DNA of 64,000 nucleotides from Verticiella sediminum (GCF_007558815.1 NZ_VLTJ01000039.1:124001-188000); one strand, 5' to 3'. Positions 45,441-53,864 are shown, counted from the first letter of the stretch. The notes: generated by a model from the sequence alone, not told the origin. Made by a program: numbers and translations.

Positions 45441-46415
45441 ATGGGCATGTTCAAACGCGTGCGTTTCGCCGCGACGCTCGGGCTCGCGCTCGGGTTGGCG
45501 AGCCCGGGCATCCAGGCGCAGACGTATCCATCCAAGCCTATCCGCGTGATCGTGCCGAGTTCGCCGGGTGGCAGCCCGGACGTACTGGCGCGGTTGATCG
45601 GTGTGCCGCTGGGCGAGGAGCTCGGCCAACCGCTGGTCATTGAAACCATCCCGGGTGCGGCCGGCATCATCGGTACCGACAAGGCTGCGAAGGCAACGCC
45701 GGACGGCTATACATTGCTGTATGGCTTCAACCAGGTGGCGACCATGAACCCGCCGCTCTACAAGAAGCTGCCATACCACCCGGAGCGCGATCTGGTTCCC
45801 TTGGGGTTGACGCTCGACCTGAGCTACATGTGGATCGCCAACAAGGAGTTCGAACCCGACACCATCGACGAGTTGATTGCGCTGAACCGCGCCAAGCCGG
45901 GCAGCGTGGACTACGCCTCGACCGGGCCGGGGTCGGCGGCGCATCTGGGCGCGCTGTTGCTGGAGCGCATGACGGATACGCAGATGAACCACGTGCCGTA
46001 CCGCAGCAATACGAACTCGGACCTGATGGCCGGCGTGGTCAAGCTCAAGCTCGACCCCGTGGCGGCTTCGCTGGGCCTGGTGCGCGACGGGCGCGTCAAG
46101 GTGCTGGCGGTCAGCGCGCCGCAGCGCCTGCCCGTGCTTCCCGACGTTCCGACCGTGGCCGAGACCGTACCCGGCTACGAGTTGACGGGTTGGCAGGGTT
46201 TCTGGGCGCCGGTCGGTACGCCGCCGGAGATCGTGCAACGGCTGAACGCGGCGATCGTCAAGGTGATCCATGCGCCGCAGATGCAGGAACGCATCCGGCA
46301 ACTGGGCTACGAGCCGCTGGGTACTACGCCGCAGGAGATGGCCGATCGCATCCATCGCGAATTGCAGCAGTGGGGCGGCATCATTCAGGAGGCCAACCTG
46401 AGCCTTGACCAGTAG
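45441..46415 (+). CDS. Bug-family tripartite tricarboxylate transporter receptor
   Basis: A 324-residue periplasmic receptor. The signal peptide (about 1-25, ending IQAQ) precedes TYPSKPIRVIVPSSPGGSPDVLARLIG, and the second Bug loop reads ETIPGAAGIIGTDKAAKATPDGYTLLY. ATG 45441 has GGGGGGAG six bases upstream. A strong promoter and TetR-type sites are upstream; the LVIVD and CobW genes follow on the same strand. The ligand is unknown. It is the second Bug in the acyl-CoA locus, the fourth in the window. Confidence 0.92.
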   Translation: MGMFKRVRFAATLGLALGLASPGIQAQTYPSKPIRVIVPSSPGGSPDVLARLIGVPLGEELGQPLVIETIPGAAGIIGTDKAAKATPDGYTLLYGFNQVATMNPPLYKKLPYHPERDLVPLGLTLDLSYMWIANKEFEPDTIDELIALNRAKPGSVDYASTGPGSAAHLGALLLERMTDTQMNHVPYRSNTNSDLMAGVVKLKLDPVAASLGLVRDGRVKVLAVSAPQRLPVLPDVPTVAETVPGYELTGWQGFWAPVGTPPEIVQRLNAAIVKVIHAPQMQERIRQLGYEPLGTTPQEMADRIHRELQQWGGIIQEANLSLDQ

Positions 46416-46494
46416 CGATCCTGGCCGCGCGGACGGCTGCGACCGACGAGGCCGTCCCTGCTCATCGAAACACACATTTCAGCGAAGCCTAACG

Positions 46495-47748
46495 ATGTCT
46501 CTCCTGACTCCAAGCCACCCCGCGGGCCGCGCCGACCAGACGCTGGCGCACAACATGACCCTGCTCGCGCATCACGAGCTCGCCGGCTTCGGCGGGCTGG
46601 GCGAGGGGATCGCGATGCAGCTCGCCGATGATGGCCGGCGCATTCTCTGGCTCGCGCACGAGTCGGCGCCCAAGAACTTCACCGGCGTGGACGTGACCGA
46701 TCCGCGCGCGCCGCGGCTGGTGGTGCAGACCGAGCTGCCGCACATGAAGGTGCGGTCGAACTCGCTGGACGTCTCGGGCAACCTGATGGCGGTGGCCTAC
46801 CAGGTCAACCAGCCCGGCATGCAGCCCGCGGGCTTCGATCTGTTCGACATCAGCCGCCCCGAAGAGCCGCGGCTGGTCTCGCATTTCGATTGTTCCGGGC
46901 CGTGGTCGCGCGGCGTGCACTGCCTGTGGTTCGTCGACGGCAAGACCGTGCACATGGCCTCCGGCGCGCCCGATTTTCAGCCGCACGACCCCCGCGACGA
47001 CCAGCTCTACCGCATCGTCGACGTCAGCGACCCGGCCCGCCCCGTCGAGGCCGGGCGCTGGTGGCTGCCGGGTACCCGCGTGGGCGACGCCGCGCCGCCG
47101 CCGCCGCGCCTGCCGGCGCCGTTCGACCGCGGCTTTCGCGCGCACAACACCAACGTCTACCCGCAGCGGCCGGACCGCGCCTACGTCGGCTACATCGACG
47201 GCGGCGCCGTGGTGCTGGATATCTCCGACGTATCGGACATCCGCGTGGTGTCGCACTGGAATCATTCGCCGCCGTTCAACGGGTTCACGCATACGGTACT
47301 GCCGCTCTTCGAACGCAACCTGTGGGTGGTGACCGACGAGTGCGTGCAGGACGATGGCAAGGATTGGCCCAAGCTGGTGTGGATGCTCGACGCGCGCTCG
47401 GAGGCCAACCCGATCCCGATTTCGACCTTCCCGATGCCGCCGCTCGAGGCGTTCTCGCGCCGTGGCGGGCGCTTCGGCGCGCACAACGTGCACGAGAACC
47501 TGCCGCTGCCCATGTCGTTCCAGTCGGAGACCCTCATCGTCGGTACCTTCTTCAACGGCGGCGTGCGGGTCTACGACACCACCGATCCATACCGCGTCGA
47601 AGAGGTGGCCTACTACGTGCCTGGGGCGCCCAGGTTGTCGCCGGCCGGCTCGATCCAGCTCAACGACGTGTTCGTCGACGAGCGGCGCATCGTCTACACG
47701 GTCGATCGCTTCGGCGGTGGTCTATACATTCTCGAGATGAACCTATGA
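46495..47748 (+). CDS. LVIVD-repeat beta-propeller protein
   Basis: A 417-residue protein with repeated LVIVD-like blades: GVDVTDPRAPRLVVQTELP, GFDLFDISRPEEPRLVSHFD, YRIVDVSDPARPVEAGRWW, AVVLDISDVSDIRVVSHW and VRVYDTTDPYRVEEVAYYVPG. Each ends a strand with (V/F)D(V/I)(S/T)DP. No signal peptide is evident, unlike most LVIVD surface proteins, so it may be cytoplasmic. Several His-rich segments (HNTNVYP, GAHNVHENLP, GFTHTVLP) could bind metal. Translationally coupled to a CobW GTPase (ATGA at 47745). Function unknown. Confidence 0.75.
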   Translation: MSLLTPSHPAGRADQTLAHNMTLLAHHELAGFGGLGEGIAMQLADDGRRILWLAHESAPKNFTGVDVTDPRAPRLVVQTELPHMKVRSNSLDVSGNLMAVAYQVNQPGMQPAGFDLFDISRPEEPRLVSHFDCSGPWSRGVHCLWFVDGKTVHMASGAPDFQPHDPRDDQLYRIVDVSDPARPVEAGRWWLPGTRVGDAAPPPPRLPAPFDRGFRAHNTNVYPQRPDRAYVGYIDGGAVVLDISDVSDIRVVSHWNHSPPFNGFTHTVLPLFERNLWVVTDECVQDDGKDWPKLVWMLDARSEANPIPISTFPMPPLEAFSRRGGRFGAHNVHENLPLPMSFQSETLIVGTFFNGGVRVYDTTDPYRVEEVAYYVPGAPRLSPAGSIQLNDVFVDERRIVYTVDRFGGGLYILEMNL

Positions 47749-48833
47749 CGCCGGCCGGCCCAGGGCCCTTCGTGCGCGATCCGCTGGCCGGCAAGCTCCC
47801 CGTCACCCTGGTCACAGGGTTTCTCGGCAGCGGCAAGACCACGCTGATCGCCCGCCTGCTCACCCATCCCGGCATGAATCGTGTCGCGGTGGTCATCAAC
47901 GAAGTTGGCGAGATCGGCATCGACCACGATCTGGTCTCGATGTCTTCCGAGAACGTCAGCCTGCTCGCGAATGGCTGCTTGTGCTGTGTGGTACGCACCG
48001 ATTTGCAGGATACGCTGCGCCAGTTGTTCGGTCAGCGGCGCGCCGGGCGGATCGCCGACTTCGATCGCGTCATCATCGAGACCTCCGGCTTGGCCGACCC
48101 GGCGCCGGCGGTGCAGACCCTGGCCACCGACACGATGCTGAGCACCCACTATCGGCTGGACGGTGTGGTAACGCTGGTCGACACCGTCAACGGCGCCCGG
48201 CAACTGAGTACCAGCGCTGAATGCCGCAAGCAGATCGCGCTGGCCGACCTGATCGTGCTGACCAAGGAAGACCTGGCCGGCTCGGACGCCGTCGGGCCGC
48301 TACTCGACGGCGTACGCACGATCAACGCGAGCGCGGCGGTGCGTCGCAGTTGCATGGGAGACCTGGATCCGTCCGAGCTGACGGGCCTGGGGCTGGGCAG
48401 CGCTCGTGCCGGAGCCCAGACCCTGCGCTTCCTGGGTGGCGGCCTTGACCTCGGGGATACGCAGCAGACCAACCTCGATGGTGCCTACCTGGGAGGGCGT
48501 TTGCCCGGCGCCAGGCATGACAGCAGCATTCGCACACTTGCCCTGACGTTCGAGCAGCCGTTCAACTGGTCCGCATTCGGGACGTCCATGGAGGCGTTGA
48601 TTGCGCTGCGGGGGCCGGACCTGTTTCGCGTCAAAGGCATCGTCAATGTGGACGGGGACCCCGTGGTCGTGCAGGCGGTGCAGCACATCGTCCATCCTCC
48701 TGTGCGGTTGGACCGCTGGCCCGGCCCGGACCGGCGGACCCGTCTGGTCTTCATCACGCGGGGCATGCGGGCGGAGCTGATCCGCGGCCTGTTCGACGCG
48801 GTGGGTTCGCTGCATCCGCGTGACCAAGCGTGA
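47745..48833 (+). CDS. CobW/COG0523-family GTPase (metal chaperone type)
   Basis: A 362-residue G3E-family GTPase. Walker A GFLGSGKTT (25-33), the metal-site GCLCC (C78, C80, C81), switch-like ETSGLADP and the base-specificity TKED are present, and the C-terminal CobW domain ends about residue 355 (RTRLVFITRGM). Such GTPases insert Zn, Co or other metals into client enzymes. The ATGA-coupled LVIVD-repeat protein upstream, with its many His residues, may be that client (inference). No Zur box was recognised. Confidence 0.92.
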   Translation: MTPAGPGPFVRDPLAGKLPVTLVTGFLGSGKTTLIARLLTHPGMNRVAVVINEVGEIGIDHDLVSMSSENVSLLANGCLCCVVRTDLQDTLRQLFGQRRAGRIADFDRVIIETSGLADPAPAVQTLATDTMLSTHYRLDGVVTLVDTVNGARQLSTSAECRKQIALADLIVLTKEDLAGSDAVGPLLDGVRTINASAAVRRSCMGDLDPSELTGLGLGSARAGAQTLRFLGGGLDLGDTQQTNLDGAYLGGRLPGARHDSSIRTLALTFEQPFNWSAFGTSMEALIALRGPDLFRVKGIVNVDGDPVVVQAVQHIVHPPVRLDRWPGPDRRTRLVFITRGMRAELIRGLFDAVGSLHPRDQA

Positions 48834-48894
48834 AGAGATCCTGCAGAGCGGGTCGGGGCGGGCCGCAGCGCTGCGGCAAGTCACGCTCTGCTCG

Positions 48895-49725
48895 TCAGCC
48901 CCTGTCCCGTAGCGTCTCGTGCGCGGCGGGGTCCACGCCTGTCGGTTGCAGCACGACCAGCTTGAGCGCCGGCTGCTGGGCTACGCGCAGCGTGAACTGC
49001 CAATAGTCGACCAGGCCCTGCCGCGGGTGGCGAAAGGCGCGCCGGCCGCCTTCGCGCGCGAGCACTTCGTGCGCTCGCCACGCCTCGGCGAAGGTCGCGC
49101 TCGCGGCCGCCAGTTCCTCCACCACGGCGTGGTGCTCCGGATCGCGCGCCTGGCCGGCGCTGTCGGCGCGGAACTCGGCCACGATGCGGCGCGCCCGGGT
49201 TTCCCAGTCCGCGATGCGTTGCGGCGCGTCGCGGTCCAGGAATACGTAGCGCAGTAGGTTGGGCCCGCGGCCGGCCTGCATGGCGATCCAGTCGCCGAAA
49301 AGCGCTACCGCGGGCGCGTTGGCGGCGCGCACGTCCCAGATGCTGTCCAGCACATAGGCGGGGCAATTCACGGCATGCACGAGCCCGGACAGCGAGGCGG
49401 GCGGCCCGGCGTCGTCCGGATGCGGTGCCGTGTCGAGCCGGCCGCCCAGGCGAAACAGATAGGCGCGTTCCGCCGGGGTGAGCCGCAAGCCGGTGGCGAT
49501 CTCGGCCAACGTGCGCGCGGATACCGGGCCGGCCCGGCCTTGCTCGATCCAGGTGTACCAGGTCGGGCTGATGCCGCACAGCGCCGCCGCTTCTTCGCGC
49601 CGCAGTCCCTGCACGCGGCGCCGCCGACCGGCGGCAATGCCGAATTCGGCGGGCACGGCGCGCTCGCGCAGGGCGCGCACGAAGGCGCCCAGGGTGTCGT
49701 CCGGGATCGAGGGTTCGAGACTCAT
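48895..49725 (-). CDS. XRE-family regulator with MmyB-like ligand-binding domain
   Basis: A 276-residue regulator. An N-terminal helix-turn-helix (about 35-90; RRRRVQGLRREEAAALCGISPTWYTWIEQGRAGPVSARTLAEIATGLRLTPAERAYLFRLGG) is followed by the MmyB-like domain (about 105-265), which in related proteins binds a fatty acid or small ligand. It is divergent from a methyltransferase gene, and palindromes (49726-49751) lie next to its start. ATG 49725 was chosen as the family N-terminus. It probably regulates the divergent methyltransferase and itself. Confidence 0.9.
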   Translation of the reverse strand: MSLEPSIPDDTLGAFVRALRERAVPAEFGIAAGRRRRVQGLRREEAAALCGISPTWYTWIEQGRAGPVSARTLAEIATGLRLTPAERAYLFRLGGRLDTAPHPDDAGPPASLSGLVHAVNCPAYVLDSIWDVRAANAPAVALFGDWIAMQAGRGPNLLRYVFLDRDAPQRIADWETRARRIVAEFRADSAGQARDPEHHAVVEELAAASATFAEAWRAHEVLAREGGRRAFRHPRQGLVDYWQFTLRVAQQPALKLVVLQPTGVDPAAHETLRDRG

Positions 49726-49751
49726 GGTATTGGATCTTATACCGGGATAAG
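49726..49751. promoter_or_regulatory. Palindromes and -10 element between the XRE and methyltransferase genes
   Basis: CTTAT (49736-49740) and ATAAG (49747-49751) frame ACCGGG, while GGTAT (49726-49730) pairs with ATACC (49739-49743). On the minus strand TATAAG (49741-49736) would be the -10 of the XRE gene, so binding here could autoregulate. The -35 is weak. Confidence 0.4.
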
Positions 49752-49833
49752 TTGGTGCCTTGTACCATGTTGAGCGCAGGTCTATGGTGCGGTATCGCCA
49801 GCGTCGTCCGCTGGCTCGTTTCGAGAGATGTAC

Positions 49834-50604
49834 ATGACCACACACGAAGAATCCGTCCATCGCCAGTTCGATCCTCAAGCCCAGGCCTACCTGAACAGTG
49901 CCGTGCACGCGCAGGGGCCGGACCTGCGCGCAGCGCACGAACGCGTTGCCCGGACCTTGTCCGGGCAGTCCGCCGGCCTCGATCTGGGCTGTGGCGCCGG
50001 CCACCTGAGCTTCGCGTTGGCGCCGGCCGTCGTGCGTATGGTGGCCGCCGATCCCTCGGCGAGCATGTTGGCCACGGTGGCGCAGGCCGCCCATGCCCGG
50101 GGCCTCGCGCAAGTGGAGACGGCGCAGACCCATGCCGAATCGCTGCCGTTCCAGGCGGCGGCCTTCTCCTTCGTGGCAAGTCGCTACAGCGCCCATCACT
50201 GGCGCGACGTGCCGGCCGCGCTGCGCGAGGCGCACCGCGTCACCGCGCCGGGAGGCTACCTGCTCATGATCGACGTGATCGGGCCGGCCGATCCGCTGGT
50301 GGACACCCATTTCCAGACCCTGGAGCTGCTGCGCGACACCTCGCACGTGCGCGACTACAGCGACCGGGAATGGCGCGCGATGCTGGCGGATGCGGGCTAC
50401 GCGGTGCTCGACGAGCAGAGCTGGCCGGTGCGCCTGGAGTTTGCGTCGTGGGTCCAGCGTATACGCACGCCCATGGCCAACGTTTCGATGATCCGCACCT
50501 TGCAGCAGGGCGCATCGAGCGAGGTGAGCGCGGCTCTGGCCTACGAGGAGGACGGCTCCTTCACGATGCGCACCGGCATGTACTGGTGCCAGCGGTGCGA
50601 CTGA
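49834..50604 (+). CDS. Class I SAM-dependent methyltransferase (UbiE/Methyltransf_11 type)
   Basis: A 256-residue cytoplasmic methyltransferase. SAM motif I GLDLGCGAGHLSFALA (about 48-63), the acidic motif MVAADPSASML, HAESLPFQAAAFSFVASRYSAHHW (motif IV) and HRVTAPGGYLLMIDVIGPADPLVD are typical. A C-terminal cap (EWRAMLADAGYAVLDEQSW...) may recognise the substrate, which is unknown. Start 49834 or 49828. It is divergent from the XRE/MmyB regulator, often paired with such enzymes. Confidence 0.88.
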   Translation: MTTHEESVHRQFDPQAQAYLNSAVHAQGPDLRAAHERVARTLSGQSAGLDLGCGAGHLSFALAPAVVRMVAADPSASMLATVAQAAHARGLAQVETAQTHAESLPFQAAAFSFVASRYSAHHWRDVPAALREAHRVTAPGGYLLMIDVIGPADPLVDTHFQTLELLRDTSHVRDYSDREWRAMLADAGYAVLDEQSWPVRLEFASWVQRIRTPMANVSMIRTLQQGASSEVSAALAYEEDGSFTMRTGMYWCQRCD

Positions 50605-50632
50605 GCCGGTCCTGGGCGTAAAGAAGAAACAA

Positions 50633-50700
50633 GGCTGCCCGAGGCAGCCGCCGCGCACACCTGGACACCCGATGGCAAGCCCTGCCCGAAGCAGGGTATT
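50633..50700 (+). terminator. Tandem hairpins after the methyltransferase gene
   Basis: GGCTGCC-CGA-GGCAGCC (50633-50649) forms a 7-bp stem. CCCTGC (50680-50685) with GCAGGG (50691-50696) then forms a second stem followed by TATTTTG. Together they probably end transcription before the mntP riboswitch, though the T-tract is short. Confidence 0.5.
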
Positions 50701-50729
50701 TTGTCGCCGGACTCCTGCTAGAATTCGCC

Positions 50730-50906
50730 TTCCTTTTGGGGAGTAGCCTGCTTCCGGCCCCGCGCCGGGAGGCTTGCGTCAACACTCTTGGCCGCCAAGG
50801 CCATGGCGCAAGCGGCCTGTATGGCATGGCGAGACCAGGGGCGTTTTCGCGGGAAGGCCGGGCGCGGGAATGCCTTTGCGTCTGCCCGGCCGGAGCTTTC
50901 CCCTCC
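50730..50906 (+). ncRNA. yybP-ykoY manganese riboswitch of mntP
   Basis: The leader holds the aptamer signatures GGGGAGTAG (50738-50746), CGTCAACA (50777-50784) and GGCATGGCGAGACCA (50823-50837) in the order of the yybP-ykoY class, which binds Mn2+ and switches exporter genes on. A TGCTAGAAT extended -10 (50716-50724) precedes it. Downstream, GGCCGGGC (50856-50863) pairs with GCCCGGCC (50884-50891), and GGGAA (50851-50855) with TTCCC. This stem covers the ribosome site GGAG (50892-50895), pointing to translational control. Confidence 0.9.
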
Positions 50907-51476
50907 ATGACCTGGCTGTCCACCCTGGTGATCGCTTTCGCGATGTCCACCGATGCCTTTGCTGCCGCCGTGAGCAAGGGTGCGAGCCTTAGCCGGCCCA
51001 AGTTCTCCGAAGCCCTGCGCACGGGTGTCATCTTTGGCGCCATCGAGGCGATCACGCCGCTGATCGGCTGGGCGCTGGGTTCGGTGGCCGCGCCCTATGT
51101 CGCGGCCTGGGATCACTGGATCGCTTTCTGTATGCTGACCGTGCTTGGCCTGCACATGATGCACAACGGCTACAAAACGGACCAGGCGGAAGCGCCCGTA
51201 CGTACGCGGCACTCGTTCTGGCTGCTGGCAGCGACCGGGTTCGCCACCAGCATCGACGCCATGGCTGTGGGCGTGACCCTGGCCTTCATCGACAACAACA
51301 TTCTCGTTACTGCCTCGGCCATCGGCATGGCGACCCTGCTCATGGTGACGCTGGGTGTCATGGTGGGCCGCATGCTCGGCGCGCTGGTGGGCAAGCGCGC
51401 CGAGATGCTGGGCGGCGCGGCGCTAATCGGCATTGGCGCGATCATCCTGTACGAGCACCTGAGCGCCGTCGCCTGA
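50907..51476 (+). CDS. mntP: Manganese efflux pump MntP
   Basis: A 189-residue inner-membrane Mn2+ exporter made of two three-helix repeats: [21 protein letters not shown] with its metal-binding Asp, and [22 protein letters not shown] with a second Asp. The length and the sixth helix ([15 protein letters not shown]) match MntP. Expression is controlled by the riboswitch directly upstream, so excess Mn2+ should induce it. A Mn/Fe importer operon in the same window is on the opposite side of this balance. Confidence 0.96.
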   Translation: MTWLSTLVIAFAMSTDAFAAAVSKGASLSRPKFSEALRTGVIFGAIEAITPLIGWALGSVAAPYVAAWDHWIAFCMLTVLGLHMMHNGYKTDQAEAPVRTRHSFWLLAATGFATSIDAMAVGVTLAFIDNNILVTASAIGMATLLMVTLGVMVGRMLGALVGKRAEMLGGAALIGIGAIILYEHLSAVA

Positions 51477-51509
51477 TGCCGCGCCACTGTGGCTGCGTAC
51501 GAGGCAGTG

Positions 51510-51536
51510 ACCCGGGCCGCTGGAAGCCGCCCGGGT
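51510..51536 (+). terminator. Hairpin after mntP
   Basis: ACCCGGGC (51510-51517) pairs with GCCCGGGT (51529-51536) across an 11-base loop. There is no T-tract, so it may stabilise the mRNA end rather than terminate on its own. Confidence 0.35.
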
Positions 51537-51553
51537 GCTGCTGCCGCGGGCGG

Positions 51554-51850
51554 CTACCGGGCCAGCTTGACCTCGAAATACGCTTCGGGCGCCTCGCCCA
51601 GGCCGTTGAAGCCGTCGTTGCGAGCCCGGCTGGCGGCCGCCAGCCACCGTTTGGCCAAGGCGACGTCGTCGGTGGACAACTCGTGTTCGCCGGTCTCCTC
51701 GGCGGCCTGCCAGGCCTTGTAGGCCGGTACGACTTCGGCGCCCCCGCCCAAGGCGCGTTCGAGCGTGCGCCGAAAGCGCGACTCGGCTTCGGTGCGATGC
51801 TTGTCGGAGATATCGGGAAAATCTTCGAGACGGATGGTGTAGGTATCCAT
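51554..51850 (-). CDS. Conserved hypothetical small protein
   Basis: A 98-residue acidic soluble protein (MDTYTIRLEDFPDISDKHRTEAESRFRR... and LSTDDVALAKRWLAAASRARND). Its second half is predicted helical, with no signal peptide or motif I recognise. ATG 51850 is the likely start; in-frame codons before it look unrelated. The gene converges on mntP (77 bp between) and lies 122 bp from the next small gene. Coding potential is judged from length and composition only. Confidence 0.55.
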   Translation of the reverse strand: MDTYTIRLEDFPDISDKHRTEAESRFRRTLERALGGGAEVVPAYKAWQAAEETGEHELSTDDVALAKRWLAAASRARNDGFNGLGEAPEAYFEVKLAR

Positions 51851-51972
51851 GGCGGTGTTCTGCTCGGAATTGACTGTTGTTTTATACAGTAAATTCCGGG
51901 CGTGCGCCAAGCTCGGGGCGCAAGGCTGGGCCGCGCCGGCGGCCAACTTCTTGCGCCGCCGCGCGCGGGCCA

Positions 51973-52212
51973 TCACTTCCTGCGGCTGACGCTGTCGTTC
52001 GTGCCGGCGCCGGGCAGGATCGCGTCGGCGATGGCGTCGCCGAAGCCGCGCGCCAGGCCGAGCTCGGTCAGGCCGCTGTCCGTGATGTGGAAGCGGCCGT
52101 CCTTGCGCACGATGTACCTGCCCTGCAGCAGCTTGGCCAGGCGTTCGTCGTCGGCAGGCAGCCGCCCTTCATGCAAGAGGCGCAAGGCTTTCTGTTCTTC
52201 GGCGGTGAGCAT
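51973..52212 (-). CDS. Conserved hypothetical small protein, winged-helix-like
   Basis: A 79-residue protein (MLTAEEQKALRLLHEGRLPADDERLAKLLQGRYIVRKDGRFHITDSGLTELGLARGFGDAIADAI). The order helix-helix-strand-turn-strand (LLQGRYIVRKDGRFHITDSGLTEL) resembles a winged helix with a small wing, so it could bind DNA; this is inference. ATG 52212 has AAGGAG seven bases upstream, good evidence for translation. It is not recognised as a named family. Confidence 0.6.
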   Translation of the reverse strand: MLTAEEQKALRLLHEGRLPADDERLAKLLQGRYIVRKDGRFHITDSGLTELGLARGFGDAIADAILPGAGTNDSVSRRK

Positions 52213-52369
52213 GGAGCATCTCCTTCCTGTGGGTGCGAGGCCGCTCGGCGAGCGGGGCCGTAAGGTTCAGCAAGCGGTATGCCCTTGCCGGTACCGTCAG
52301 GCAAAGGGGAGTATCATCGCGGGACCTACGAGAACAATGAGACCCGGCCCGCGGCCAAGGTTCCCCAGC

Positions 52370-53593
52370 ATGACTTCCTCCCCCCCGGCCACGGCGCCCG
52401 CCACGCTGCGCAGCGCCATGCGTACGCTCATCCTCGGCACGATCATCGTCGTCTTCGCGATGGGCATTCGCGCCACCTTCGGGCTGTTCATGCAGCCGCT
52501 GGGCCTGGCGCATGGCTGGGGGCGCGACGTGTTCTCGATGGCGTTCGCGATCCAGAACATCGTGTGGGGCGTGTTCGCCATCGTGATGGGCACGGTCGCC
52601 GACCGCTACGGCGCCGGGCGCGCCATTGCGGTCGCCATCGCATGCTATGCCGCCGGGCTGCTCGGCCTGCGCTTCTCGAGCACCGAATGGCAGCTCTATC
52701 TCACGGCGGGCGTGCTGATCGGCATCGGCCAGGCCGGCACGACCTTCGCCGTGATCCTGCCGGTGGTCGCGCGCGCCGTGCCGCCGGCTTCGCGCAGCAC
52801 GGCCATGGGCATCGCCAGCGCCGGCGGCTCGCTGGGGCAGTTCCTGATCGTGCCCACCGGCCAGTTCCTGATCGGTACCTTCGATTGGTCGGGCGCGCTC
52901 TGGGCGCTGTCCATGCTGGTCGCGATGTGCCTGCCGCTCGCGTATTTCCTGCGCGGCAGGCCGACCGCCGCCGCCGACGTGCGCGAGCTGTCCATGGGCC
53001 AGGCGGTGCGTGGCGCGCTGCGCGACCGCTCCTACCATTTCCTGTTCTGGAGCTACGCGGTCTGCGGTTTTCACACGGCTTTCATCACGCTGCACCTGCC
53101 GGCGTACGTGGTCGATCGCGGGCTGAGCGGGGCCAACGGCGCATTCGCCATTGCCCTGGTGGGGCTGTTCAATACCTTCGGCTCGTTCTGGGCCGGCAAG
53201 CTGGGCGGACGCTACAGCAAGAAGCGGCTGCTCGCCTGGACCTACTGGGCGCGCGGCCTCGGCATCCTGTTCCTGCTGTCGGTCCCGCTCACGCCGCTGA
53301 CGCTGTACGTGTTCGCCGCCTGGATGGGCTTGTTCTGGCTGGGCACGGTGCCGCTCACCCAGGGCCTGATCGGCGACATGTTCGGCCTGCGCTTTGCCGC
53401 CACGCTGTCGGGCATGGTGTTCCTGGGGCACCAGGTCGGCAGCTTCCTGGGCGTGTGGCTGGGCGGCCGGCTCTACGTGGCGACCGGTTCCTACGACGTG
53501 GTATGGTGGCTGGGAGCGGCGCTCGCTCTCGTTGCCGGCGCGTTGTGCATGCCGGTGCGCGAGCAGCCGCGGGTGCAGCCCGCCGCTGCCTGA
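52370..53593 (+). CDS. MFS transporter
   Basis: A 407-residue major facilitator with about twelve helices. GTVADRYGAGRAIAV is the motif A loop, and later helices end in GLIGDMFGLRFAATLSGMVFLGHQVGSFLGVWLGGRLY, characteristic of the MFS group of oxalate/formate-antiporter or MCT-like monocarboxylate porters. ATG 52370 is used; ATG 52337 is an alternative. It is divergent from a small hypothetical gene. The stop codon lies in the first unit of a 30-bp tandem repeat. Confidence 0.88.
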   Translation: MTSSPPATAPATLRSAMRTLILGTIIVVFAMGIRATFGLFMQPLGLAHGWGRDVFSMAFAIQNIVWGVFAIVMGTVADRYGAGRAIAVAIACYAAGLLGLRFSSTEWQLYLTAGVLIGIGQAGTTFAVILPVVARAVPPASRSTAMGIASAGGSLGQFLIVPTGQFLIGTFDWSGALWALSMLVAMCLPLAYFLRGRPTAAADVRELSMGQAVRGALRDRSYHFLFWSYAVCGFHTAFITLHLPAYVVDRGLSGANGAFAIALVGLFNTFGSFWAGKLGGRYSKKRLLAWTYWARGLGILFLLSVPLTPLTLYVFAAWMGLFWLGTVPLTQGLIGDMFGLRFAATLSGMVFLGHQVGSFLGVWLGGRLYVATGSYDVVWWLGAALALVAGALCMPVREQPRVQPAAA

Positions 53594-53668
53594 GGGCTGC
53601 AGATGCGGCCCGCTGCCGTCTGAGGGCTGCACCCGCGGCTCGCCACCGTCTGAGGGCGGCCGGCGCGG
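53579..53668. repeat. 30-bp imperfect tandem repeat, three units, across the MFS stop codon
   Basis: Units at 53579-53608, 53609-53638 and 53639-53668 share CCCGC...CTGAGGGCTGCA..CGG, with the most divergence in unit 3. The MFS stop (TGA, 53591-53593) is inside unit 1, and all three units have the same TGAGGG core in the same phase. Confidence 0.85.
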
Positions 53669-53711
53669 CGCCGCCCGCCCGTGCCTCTGTCCCATTCACG
53701 CGCTTTCCGCC

Positions 53712-53864
53712 ATGAACGACGATACGCTGCGTCTGTCCCGCCGCTGGCGCTGGGCCGGCTACATCGCCCTGGCTGCCGTTCTCGGCCTGGGGCTCTGGGG
53801 TTATACCGACCCCGACATCATCCTCACCTGGGAAAACCTGCTGGCCCTGTGCGGGCTGGCCTGA
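53712..53864 (+). CDS. Small single-pass membrane protein
   Basis: A 50-residue protein: a charged N-terminus (MNDDTLRLSRRWRW), one transmembrane helix (WAGYIALAAVLGLGLWGY) and a short C-terminus (DPDIILTWENLLALCGLA). I know no family name. No clear ribosome site is seen before ATG 53712. It lies 118 bp after the MFS gene and 112 bp before parE on the same strand, and may be read in either transcript. Confidence 0.45.
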   Translation: MNDDTLRLSRRWRWAGYIALAAVLGLGLWGYTDPDIILTWENLLALCGLA

